This document shows, piece by piece, positions 1 to 5,971 of a stretch of DNA of 15,086 bases. The stretch covers positions 1-15,086 of the forward strand of contig CABSMV010000040.1 in NCBI GenBank assembly GCA_902478935.1, in the 5' to 3' direction. The notes under the pieces are model-generated. The model did not search any database. It worked only from the letters and a program-made list of their open reading frames with translations, and was not told the DNA's origin. This DNA comes from an uncultured Collinsella sp. Lineage in GTDB: Bacteria > Actinomycetota > Coriobacteriia > Coriobacteriales > Coriobacteriaceae. The position numbers were made by a program, and so were the translations under genes. How positions within the stretch are numbered: the first letter of the stretch is position 1; every line of letters starts with the position of its first letter.

Positions 1-29
1 CGGCAGCGTCAGATGTGTATAAGAGACAG
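1..29. other. Illumina Nextera adapter remnant (not genomic)
   Basis: Bases 11-29 are exactly the 19-bp Tn5 mosaic end AGATGTGTATAAGAGACAG, and bases 1-10 are the CGGCAGCGTC that precedes it in the Nextera read-1 adapter. Genomic sequence begins at about base 30, where the helicase reading frame is intact. This marks a contig end with untrimmed adapter; the mosaic end should not be read as a native transposon end. Confidence 0.97.
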
Positions 30-1848
30 CCTGTGCACGCAGCACCTGCTTGGGGTCCTCGAGCGTAGCCTCGACCATCGAGATTAGATCCATGGTATAG
101 GTCTCACTCTCGGGGTCGAGCAGCTCCAGGGCGGCAAGCAAAAACGGCGAGAGCGGCTGATCGAGCGCAAAGTCCTCGGGCAGGTCGACCGTCAGCGCGT
201 AGTCGATGTCCGGCGCGGCGTCAGCCGGAGCGTCAGGCGCGGGCGGCACCTCGGTGCGCACGACGACGCCGGAGTCGATGAGCGTGGCGAAGATCTCGTC
301 GGCACGAACCTCGAGCTTTGCCTTTTCCTCGGGCGTTTGCAGGCTTGTCTCGATGAGGTCGTGTACGCGGGTGCGGGCATCGCCGCCCTGCTCGACCACG
401 CTAATCACCATGGAGTGTGTGATGCGAAGGCGCGGCTTGAGTGTTTCGGGCTGCGTCTCGATCAGGCGCTCAAAGGTCTGCTTGTTCCAGGTGACAAAGC
501 CCTCGGGGGCCTTCTTCTTTTTAATCTTGCGGAGCTTCTTGGGGTCATCACCCGCCTTGGCCATGAGCTTGGCATTCTCGATCTCGTGCTCCGGGGCCTC
601 GGCGATGACCATACCCTCGGTGTCAAAGCCCGAGCGACCGGCGCGACCAGCGATCTGATGGAACTCACGGGCGCGCAGGCGACGCATCTTGTAGCCATCG
701 AACTTGGTGAGCGCGGTGAGGACCACGGTGTGGATGGGCACGTTGATTCCGACGCCGAGTGTGTCGGTGCCGCAGATGACGGGCAGCAGGCCCTGCTGCG
801 CCAGGCGTTCGACCAGGAGGCGATAGCGTGGCAGCATACCGGCGTGGTGCACGCCGACGCCGCAGCCGAGCAAACGCTTGAGGATCTTGCCGAAGGCCGT
901 CGAGAAGCTCGTACCCTTGGCTGCCTCCTTGATGGCCTCGCGCTGCTCCTTGCTGGCAATGCCAAAGTTGGCGAGCGACTGTGCCGTCGCAAGTGCGGCG
1001 TCCTGGCTAAAGTGCACGATGTAGAGCGGGGCCTCGCCGCGGCGCATCGCGAGCTCGACGGTGCCCTCGAGCGAGGTCGTCACGTAGTCGTAGCTCAGCG
1101 GCACGGGGCGTGGGGCATCGACGACCAAGTCGCAGGTAGCGCCGGTGTGTTCCTCGAGCGAGGCGGCGATCGCGGTGACATCGCCGAGCGTGGCGCTCAT
1201 GAGCATGAATTGCGTGTGAGGCAGGGTGAGCAGCGGCACCTGCCAGGCCCAACCGCGATCAGGGTCGGCAAAGTAGTGGAACTCGTCCATGGCGACGCAG
1301 CCAACATCGGCATCTTCGCCCTCGCGCAGTGCGTCGTTGGCAAGGATCTCTGCCGTGCAGCAGATGACGGGCGCCTTGGTGTTGATATGCGTATCGCCGG
1401 TGATCATGCCGACGTTATCGCGGCCGAGCACCTGTACCAGGTCGAAAAACTTCTCGCTGACCAGAGCCTTGATGGGGGCCGTGTAATAACAGCGCTTACC
1501 CTGCGCCATACCCATAAAGAGCATGCCCAGCGCGACGAGCGATTTACCCGATCCGGTCGGTGTGCCTAAAATGACGTGATCGCCGGCTGCCAGGTCCATG
1601 AGGGCCTCTTCTTGGTGATCCCACAGCTCAATGCCGCGGTCGCTCGTCCATTCAAAGAAGCGTTCGAAGGCCTGATCAGGCGTGAGCCATGGTTCGGGCT
1701 CACTGCCATCCTCGGGCTCCCACCAGGTGGGGGAGAGCGCACCGAGCGAGCCAAACTCGGCTTCGGTTCCCGTGCCGCCCGAGAATGAGCTGGCAGCCCC
1801 GGCGCCGGAGACGGTGCTGGCGGTGGTATCTGTCGTGGTCTGTGCCAT
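30..1848 (-). CDS. DEAD/DEAH-box helicase with DUF3516-type C-terminus (partial, 3' end missing)
   Basis: This is an ATP-dependent superfamily II helicase of the Ski2/Mtr4-like group, probably acting on RNA. About 606 codons are visible from the ATG at 1848. Walker A is GTPTGSGKS (residues 95-103), the DExH box is DEFH (188-191), a SATL motif III follows, and motif VI is HQIAGRAGRSG (397-407). The visible C-terminal part contains the phrase PLSPFLLAALELLDPES and a nearby DPKQVL, which I recognise as DUF3516, a domain seen mainly in actinobacterial helicases. The N-terminal 35 residues are Thr/Ala/Gly-rich and probably disordered. The frame is open until it meets the adapter at base 29, so the remaining C-terminus is lost to the contig end rather than to mutation. 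A purine-rich site (AGAGAAAG) lies a few bases before the ATG. The gene stands alone, 309 bp downstream of trmB. The family call is firm; the substrate is unknown. Confidence 0.9.
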
Positions 1849-1881
1849 GTGTTTGCTTTCTCTCGCGTTTGTCCGCCAACT

Positions 1882-1887
1882 ATTATG
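1882..1887 (-). promoter_or_regulatory. possible -10 box of the DUF3516 helicase gene
   Basis: The minus strand reads CATAAT here, 34 bp before the ATG at 1848, which would give a leader of roughly 27 nt. I see no convincing -35 hexamer at 16-18 bp, so this is a weak call. Confidence 0.25.
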
Positions 1888-1969
1888 GCGTAGCGGCGGC
1901 GCGGGGTGCCAGCGCGCGAGAAAATGCAGGAAATGGGCGTTCTGCCCAGCTGTTTGGTGCGGTCGCCAG

Positions 1970-2092
1970 CTAAGTGAGTAGACTTTTTGCAATATCGCGA
2001 GCACATGGCTTTTGTGCAAGGGCTCTACCTGCGGTTTTAGTTTTCGTTATGCGGGTTGTGCGTGGCCATTGCGAAAAAGTCTACTCACTTAG
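1970..2092. repeat. 123-bp element with long inverted ends, in the trmB-helicase gap
   Basis: The left arm CTAAGTGAGTAGACTTTTT (1970-1988) is the exact reverse complement of 2074-2092. After one unpaired base (G2073) the match continues for 5 bp (GCAAT 1989-1993 with ATTGC 2068-2072). The 74 bp between the arms shows no convincing gene. The element fills most of the 309-bp gene-free gap (1849-2157) downstream of trmB and upstream of the helicase. It could be a miniature inverted-repeat element, a REP-like repeat, or a large foldback RNA acting as a terminator. I see no clear target-site duplication. The arms are seen directly; the role is unknown. Confidence 0.85.
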
Positions 2093-2157
2093 GCTCGAGG
2101 GTCGTTCGTTGGCGCCTATTCGCGCTTGTTTGCCGACGTCGCGACCATCAGAAGCCC

Positions 2158-2997
2158 CTAGGACTCCTGCGGTAGGCGCTTCTTGCCCTTGCGGGCGCGG
2201 TTCTTAAAGTTCTCGACGGCTTCTTCCATGCCCAGGGGTACATAGGTGAGCTCATCGAGGTTATCGGGCAGGTAGCAGGCAAGGCTTTGCTCCTGCGCTC
2301 GGCCTGCTACGAGTTGCTCTTCGGTAGGCTTCTCGCCGGGTGTGGCGCAAATGCCATAGACGGCGGCGCCCATCTCGCGCGTGCGGCACTCATACTCGGT
2401 CTCGGGATGCTCGGGATGGTCGCGGCGAACGTCGTCACTTATCCAAAGTGTGTCGTAGCCTGCCGCGGCAAACTGCCCCAGGGCGTAGTCGCGCAATGGC
2501 TTGCTGTCGGTTCGCAGTGTGACGGTGGCGCCGGCTGCAAAGAGCGGGCGGTAGAGCATCAAATGCTCGACATGGACGAGTCGTTTTTTGGCGTACTTGG
2601 CCTTGGGCTGCGGCGTGGGAAAGTTGATGGTGATGGCATCGAGCTCGCCTGCGGCAAACAGCTGCGGCAGCGATGCAGCGCCTCGGGGCAGCACAAGCGC
2701 ATTGGGCAGCTCCTGCTCGCAGATCTTCTGCGCGGTATAGGCGATGCAGATGGGCTCCTGGTCCATACCGATAAAGAGAGTGTTTGGCTCGCGGGCTGCG
2801 CGCTCTACAAGGTACGTTCCCTTGCCACAGCCAAGATCCAGGTGAAGGTGCTCGAAGGGCTTGTTGCCTGCGGGCGCACAGGCCTTGCGCCAATCTCCGA
2901 CATAGGCCTCGGGGTTCGTCTCAATCGCATCGGCGTAGCGCTCCAGGCGCTCTTCCAGCACAAAGTTCTTAGGCGTGCGAACGTGGACGGCTCCCAT
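2158..2997 (-). CDS. trmB: tRNA (guanine-N7-)-methyltransferase, TrmB family
   Basis: TrmB uses S-adenosylmethionine to methylate N7 of G46 in the tRNA variable loop. This 279-residue protein has the SAM-binding motif DLGCGKG (54-60), an acidic strand end (GMDQ, 77-80), a TD pair (163-164) and the family's late TEYE motif (200-203). The central signature, usually FPDPW followed by a basic His-containing stretch, is here FPTPQPKAKYAKKRLV (126-141). The Asp, Trp and His of that block are therefore replaced. A lysine-rich tail (about 260-279) extends beyond the usual length of 210-240 residues. The start is an ATG with AAGGAG at 3002-3007, 4 nt upstream. The gene lies 118 bp downstream of the Trm9-like methyltransferase on the same strand, so the two may be partly co-transcribed. 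The family is clear; catalytic competence is less so because of the altered motif. Confidence 0.88.
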   Translation of the reverse strand: MGAVHVRTPKNFVLEERLERYADAIETNPEAYVGDWRKACAPAGNKPFEHLHLDLGCGKGTYLVERAAREPNTLFIGMDQEPICIAYTAQKICEQELPNALVLPRGAASLPQLFAAGELDAITINFPTPQPKAKYAKKRLVHVEHLMLYRPLFAAGATVTLRTDSKPLRDYALGQFAAAGYDTLWISDDVRRDHPEHPETEYECRTREMGAAVYGICATPGEKPTEEQLVAGRAQEQSLACYLPDNLDELTYVPLGMEEAVENFKNRARKGKKRLPQES

Positions 2998-3019
2998 GAG
3001 GCTCCTTGGTCATAAGTAT

Positions 3020-3041
3020 GGAACGCATAGCTGCGCGTTCC
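3020..3041. repeat. short inverted repeat upstream of trmB
   Basis: GGAACGC (3020-3026) and GCGTTCC (3035-3041) form a perfect 7-bp inverted repeat with an 8-base loop, centred about 33 bp before the trmB start. On the minus strand a TTGACG hexamer overlaps its upstream end (3041-3046). It might be an operator or a leader hairpin. It is short enough to be chance. Confidence 0.3.
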
Positions 3042-3053
3042 GTCAATGGGTTG

Positions 3054-3077
3054 AAAAAGGGTGGGCATAGCTTGCCC
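3054..3077 (-). terminator. weak intrinsic terminator after the Trm9-like gene
   Basis: On the minus strand GGGCA (3077-3073) pairs with TGCCC (3067-3063) around a 5-base loop, followed a few bases later by TTTTT (3058-3054). The stem is only 5-6 bp, so readthrough into trmB is likely. Confidence 0.35.
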
Positions 3078-3115
3078 GAAAGATGCGATGCGGCTCGGTG
3101 GCGAGTCATCGATGC

Positions 3116-3988
3116 TTACAGACGCTTGAGGATCACATAGCGATTGAGCTCGCCGCTGCGACCGTCGGCATGGAAGCGCTCAAGCTCGCGCACGGGGACC
3201 TCGCCGCTCTTGTAGAACGTACGGACGCCACGCACCAGATCGGTGATCTGCTGATCGTCAAAGTGATGGCAATAGCGGTAGGCGTGGCGGTCGTTTTGCC
3301 AGCCAATGAGGTGGTCGCCGGCTTCAAACTGCGCGGAATCGTAACCCTCAAACGGCGGGGTGAGCTCGGCGCGGGCTTCGGCACGAACGGCCTTGCGCGC
3401 CATGCGCTCGTCGTTCATAAACTCCCAAAAGCTGATTGCGATGATGCCGCCCGGGCGCGTCTGCCGCACCAGGGCGTCGAGCACGCGTACACGGTACTCG
3501 CACGACGGTACGTGGTGCATAAAGCCAAAACAGACCGAGATGTCGGCGAGCGGGGCGTCGAAAAGCACGTCGGGTGTCTCGGCGGGGTTGAGCTTCATGA
3601 GGGCGTCGAGCACATCGAGTTCCTGGAAGCGCAGGTTGGGAATGCGCAGGGCGTGGCCATGTGCATCGATGGCCAGATCTTGGCACGAGTCGACACCATA
3701 GAACTCAAACGGGCAACTGGCATCTGCCGAGGGGTTTGCGCCGTTGACGCCCTTGGCGGCGAGTGCGCCGCCGGCGGCAAAGTTCTCGAATCGCATATTG
3801 CCGCAGGCAAGATCGAAGACGCGGACGGGATGCTCGATCGTGGCGACGTCGAGCTGCCCGAGCGCGATGTCCATGGTGCGCACCCAGCCGGGCCATGGGG
3901 CCTGGCGCGTATCGGAAAAGGAGGCGGAGTGCTCGCGATAGAACGTATTGTTGAGCTGGATGAGCGATGAGGCGAAATCGCGGTTCAC
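3116..3988 (-). CDS. class I SAM-dependent methyltransferase, Trm9/ALKBH8-like
   Basis: The frame is open further upstream, but I chose the GTG at 3988 because GGAGGGAG (3998-4005) lies 9 nt before it. This gives 290 residues. An N-terminal FSDTRQAPWPGW (24-35) resembles the FS-TR--PWP segment of Trm9. SAM motif I is DLACGNMRFE (59-68), followed by GVDSC (98-102), FGFMHHV (154-160), RPGG (178-181) and FWEF (187-190). The late DRHAYRYCHHF (233-243) resembles the YRYYH block near the Trm9 C-terminus. Trm9 and the ALKBH8 methyltransferase domain methylate the carboxyl group of cm5U34 in tRNA to give mcm5U, with Trm112 as partner. An Elp3, which makes the cm5U precursor in other organisms, lies 2 kb away. 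The methyltransferase fold is certain. The Trm9 affinity comes from motif order recalled by eye; a generic methyltransferase remains possible. Confidence 0.75.
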   Translation of the reverse strand: MNRDFASSLIQLNNTFYREHSASFSDTRQAPWPGWVRTMDIALGQLDVATIEHPVRVFDLACGNMRFENFAAGGALAAKGVNGANPSADASCPFEFYGVDSCQDLAIDAHGHALRIPNLRFQELDVLDALMKLNPAETPDVLFDAPLADISVCFGFMHHVPSCEYRVRVLDALVRQTRPGGIIAISFWEFMNDERMARKAVRAEARAELTPPFEGYDSAQFEAGDHLIGWQNDRHAYRYCHHFDDQQITDLVRGVRTFYKSGEVPVRELERFHADGRSGELNRYVILKRL

Positions 3989-3997
3989 GGCGCGGGA

Positions 3998-4005
3998 CTC
4001 CCTCC
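3998..4005 (-). promoter_or_regulatory. Shine-Dalgarno site that sets the GTG start at 3988
   Basis: The minus strand reads GGAGGGAG, 9 nt before the GTG at 3988. Earlier in-frame starts (ATG at 4036, ATG at 4111, TTG at 4123) lack comparable sites, so the GTG is preferred. Confidence 0.7.
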
Positions 4006-4108
4006 GTTGGCGGTGCGGAATAAACAGTACGACCATACTACCGTTAACGCCGCAACGGGGACAACCGAGCTGCGGGTCATTGCTCTGTTTGGACACATTT
4101 CCGCAGCT

Positions 4109-4137
4109 CATATGTGCCCGCAACCGCCGGTTGTCAA
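4109..4137 (-). promoter_or_regulatory. sigma-70-type promoter of the Trm9-like gene
   Basis: On the minus strand a consensus TTGACA (4137-4132) is followed by a 17-bp spacer and CATATG (4114-4109) as the -10. Transcription would start near 4102, giving a leader of about 115 nt to the GTG at 3988. The upstream in-frame starts at 4111 and 4123 fall inside this promoter, which further argues against them. The -35 is perfect; the -10 is only half matched. Confidence 0.45.
4121..4133. promoter_or_regulatory. operator-like palindrome in the divergent promoter region
   Basis: CAACCG-C-CGGTTG is a perfect 6+1+6 inverted repeat lying within the spacer and touching the -35 of the minus-strand promoter. 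It sits 123 bp upstream of the XRE-type regulator gene, so it is a candidate site for that regulator. This is position-based inference. Confidence 0.4.
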
Positions 4138-4196
4138 AAATCTCACTAGAATAGGTGGCATGCTTTTGGCGGTGGCGGATAGATTTTTAATTGTGC

Positions 4197-4206
4197 AAGG
4201 CGCCTT
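4197..4206. promoter_or_regulatory. 10-bp palindrome in the leader of the XRE regulator gene
   Basis: AAGGCGCCTT is a perfect palindrome 50 bp before the regulator's ATG. It could be an autoregulatory site. Palindromes of this length also arise by chance in GC-rich DNA. I see no strong plus-strand promoter for this operon; TAGAAT at 4147-4152 is a possible -10 without a clear -35. Confidence 0.2.
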
Positions 4207-4255
4207 AAGAACAAAAACGGTCCGGCGGCACGGCTGGCATCACATAGGAGGAACC

Positions 4256-4978
4256 ATGAATGTAGAAACTGCGCAGCGGCTCGCCGACCTTCGCCGCAGC
4301 AAAGGCTTTAGCCAAGAAGGGCTGGCGCGAAAGCTGGGGCTGTCGCGCCAGGCGGTCAGTAAATGGGAGCGCGCGGAGAGCTCGCCCGATACCGAGAACC
4401 TGATCTCGCTCGCCAAACTTTATGGCGTGAGCCTGGACGAGCTGCTCAATCCGAGCGACGAGATCGAGGACGATATCGAGTTTGAGAACGAGGACCGCGC
4501 CCGTCAGCGCGAGGCCGAGGCGGCAGAGCGTGCTCGCACCCATGAGGCGGCGGCGCGCGCTACCGAGGCGGCAACACAGGCGAGTGATGCTGCGGCCAAG
4601 GCGGCGCAAGCGGCAAGCTGGAGTGCACAGGCTGCCAATGCCGCTACGGCGCAAGCGACGAGTGGCGGTGCAGTTGGCTCGACTCCGGTGAAGGGCCCGT
4701 TCCAGTCGTTCCCGTATTGGGCCGTGTGCTGGCTGCTGTTCTTTTTGCTGATGTTCCTGTTTGGTGCCGGCCCCTTTGCCGCACTGATCTTCTTTACGAT
4801 TCCCATCTATCACTGGGTGGCACGTGCGCTCGATGGTGATTGGGCGCGCGGGGATATTCAGGTTGGTCCGGCGTCGGTGGCGATCAAGGCCCAGGGGAAG
4901 GATGCTTCTGCGGAACCTGATGCTGACGTGGCTACCACGACCACCGCTGAGCCATGTGCCAAAGAGGGTGACGAATGA
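4256..4978 (+). CDS. XRE-family transcriptional regulator with membrane-spanning C-terminus
   Basis: The protein has 240 residues. Residues 5-64 form a Cro/C1-type helix-turn-helix, with SQEGLARKLGLSRQAVSKWE (19-38) as the two helices and the typical SPDTENLISLAKLYGVSLDE after it. An acidic patch (67-80) leads into an Ala-rich, probably helical linker (about 82-136). Two hydrophobic segments follow (about 154-170 and 172-188), so the DNA-binding domain is probably tethered to the membrane. A polar Ala/Thr/Asp tail ends the protein. The start is firm: AGGAGGAA at 4246-4253 precedes the ATG. The stop overlaps the start of the DUF4097 gene by 4 bp (ATGA), showing translational coupling. Regulators of this layout commonly sit beside DUF4097 genes in Gram-positive bacteria. 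It probably controls this operon and perhaps the divergent methyltransferase gene. The ligand or stress it senses is unknown. Confidence 0.88.
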   Translation: MNVETAQRLADLRRSKGFSQEGLARKLGLSRQAVSKWERAESSPDTENLISLAKLYGVSLDELLNPSDEIEDDIEFENEDRARQREAEAAERARTHEAAARATEAATQASDAAAKAAQAASWSAQAANAATAQATSGGAVGSTPVKGPFQSFPYWAVCWLLFFLLMFLFGAGPFAALIFFTIPIYHWVARALDGDWARGDIQVGPASVAIKAQGKDASAEPDADVATTTTAEPCAKEGDE

Positions 4979-5874
4979 TGAAGCTTTCGCATGAATCCAA
5001 GGTACGCCTGGGTGTTGGCATCGGAGCGTTTGTGCTCATTGTTGGGCTTGTCTTTGGCGTTTCGCGGACATTGATTCATTTTGATGGCCCGTGGGATCTC
5101 GACGATGCTGTATCCGGCCTGTCTGGTATGGACGATGTGGTGGACGAGGGCGATGTTTTTGATGACGGTATTTACTCCGCTCAGTCTCAAAAGCTTTCGA
5201 GTGAAACCTTCGATGCCGACTCATTCCAGTCCCTTGACCTGGATGTGACGTCGGGTACGGTCGATATTAAGTACGTTTCCGATGGACCGGTGCGTGTCAT
5301 CGAGAGTGGTCGCGTTGCAAAAGGAGTAACTGCTTACGATGCTGCCACGCAAAATCTGGCCGAGATTAGGGGCTCTACGCTCAAGATTAACCAGTTCGAC
5401 TGCGATGACGAGCGCGCCATTGACCGCACGGTTACCGTCGAACTGCCGCGCGAAGTTGCCGATAACATGGTGGGTATTACAGCGAATGTAAGATCGGGTG
5501 ACCTGACGGTCGCGGGCATTGCGTGTCATGACCTCAACCTGACTTTGGACTCTGGAGACGTTGAGTTTACGGGCACCGTGACCGATACCCTGAATGCCGA
5601 GGTCGGTTCGGGCGATGTTACGTTCGAGCTCTACCAGGCCCCCGCGAAGTCGATGGACGTGAGTGTGGGCTCGGGCGATGTGGAGATGACGGTTCCGAAC
5701 TCGACGGGCTTTAAGGCGAGCCTCACCTTGGGCAGCGGCGACTTCGAGAGCGATTTCCTTCCGCTTGGCTACGACGGCGAGACCATTTTGAATCTTGAAT
5801 TCGATAACGGCGATAAGTCTGCTACGTATCGTTTTGAGGTCGGTTCGGGCGACATGTCGTTTGATCCGGAGTGA
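4975..5874 (+). CDS. membrane-anchored DUF4097 beta-strand-repeat protein
   Basis: The protein has 299 residues if started at the first of two adjacent ATG codons (4975); the second at 4978 is equally possible, with AGAGGG just upstream. A single hydrophobic segment at about 13-30 looks like an uncleaved signal anchor that places the rest outside the cell. An acidic stretch (40-64) follows. The remainder is a repetitive beta domain with recurring SGD/SGT turns at 93, 174, 193, 212, 233, 254 and 291, spaced about 19-21 residues in the middle. This is the DUF4097 pattern (putative adhesin or beta-solenoid). No enzymatic motif is visible. The 4-bp overlap with the membrane-tethered XRE regulator suggests the two work together, for example as an envelope sensor and its regulator. 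The partnership is inference; the DUF4097 call is strong. Confidence 0.85.
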   Translation: MMKLSHESKVRLGVGIGAFVLIVGLVFGVSRTLIHFDGPWDLDDAVSGLSGMDDVVDEGDVFDDGIYSAQSQKLSSETFDADSFQSLDLDVTSGTVDIKYVSDGPVRVIESGRVAKGVTAYDAATQNLAEIRGSTLKINQFDCDDERAIDRTVTVELPREVADNMVGITANVRSGDLTVAGIACHDLNLTLDSGDVEFTGTVTDTLNAEVGSGDVTFELYQAPAKSMDVSVGSGDVEMTVPNSTGFKASLTLGSGDFESDFLPLGYDGETILNLEFDNGDKSATYRFEVGSGDMSFDPE

Positions 5875-5920
5875 CATGCGGTTTTCGGAGATTGGTACAT
5901 ATAGGCATGCTCTTTGATGG

Positions 5921-5954
5921 AGGCGTCGGAGCCGTGACGGGCTTCGGCGCCTTT
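5921..5954 (+). terminator. intrinsic terminator after the XRE-DUF4097 operon
   Basis: GGCGTCGGAGCC (5922-5933) pairs with GGCTTCGGCGCC (5940-5951) around a 6-base loop. There is one G-U pair and one mismatch, with an extra A-T pair outside. TTT, GCC and TTT follow. It sits 47 bp after the DUF4097 stop and 18 bp before the elp3 start. Confidence 0.6.
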
Positions 5955-5959
5955 GCCTT

Positions 5960-5965
5960 TACAAT
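5960..5965 (+). promoter_or_regulatory. possible -10 box of elp3 (leaderless start)
   Basis: TACAAT matches five of six consensus -10 bases and ends 6 bp before the elp3 ATG at 5972. Transcription would then begin at or next to the start codon. No good -35 is visible, because the terminator stem occupies that space. No real Shine-Dalgarno precedes the ATG. Confidence 0.35.
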
Positions 5966-5971
5966 GGGGAC

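Noticed and set aside
11..29. Tn5 mosaic end as evidence of a native transposon
   Set aside because: The bases before it match the Nextera adapter, and it sits exactly at the contig end, so it comes from library preparation.
337..1569. 410-residue open frame on the plus strand
   Set aside because: It lies wholly antisense to the DUF3516 helicase, which carries all SF2 motifs. The plus-strand product has no recognisable motif and is a by-product of GC-rich codon use.
3083..3970. 295-residue open frame on the plus strand
   Set aside because: It mirrors the Trm9-like methyltransferase gene and has no motif of its own.
3989..4123. N-terminal extension of the Trm9-like protein with a CPRCG zinc-ribbon-like stretch
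   Set aside because: The strong Shine-Dalgarno at 3998-4005 favours the GTG at 3988. The extension also runs through the likely promoter. The Cys pair is probably chance.
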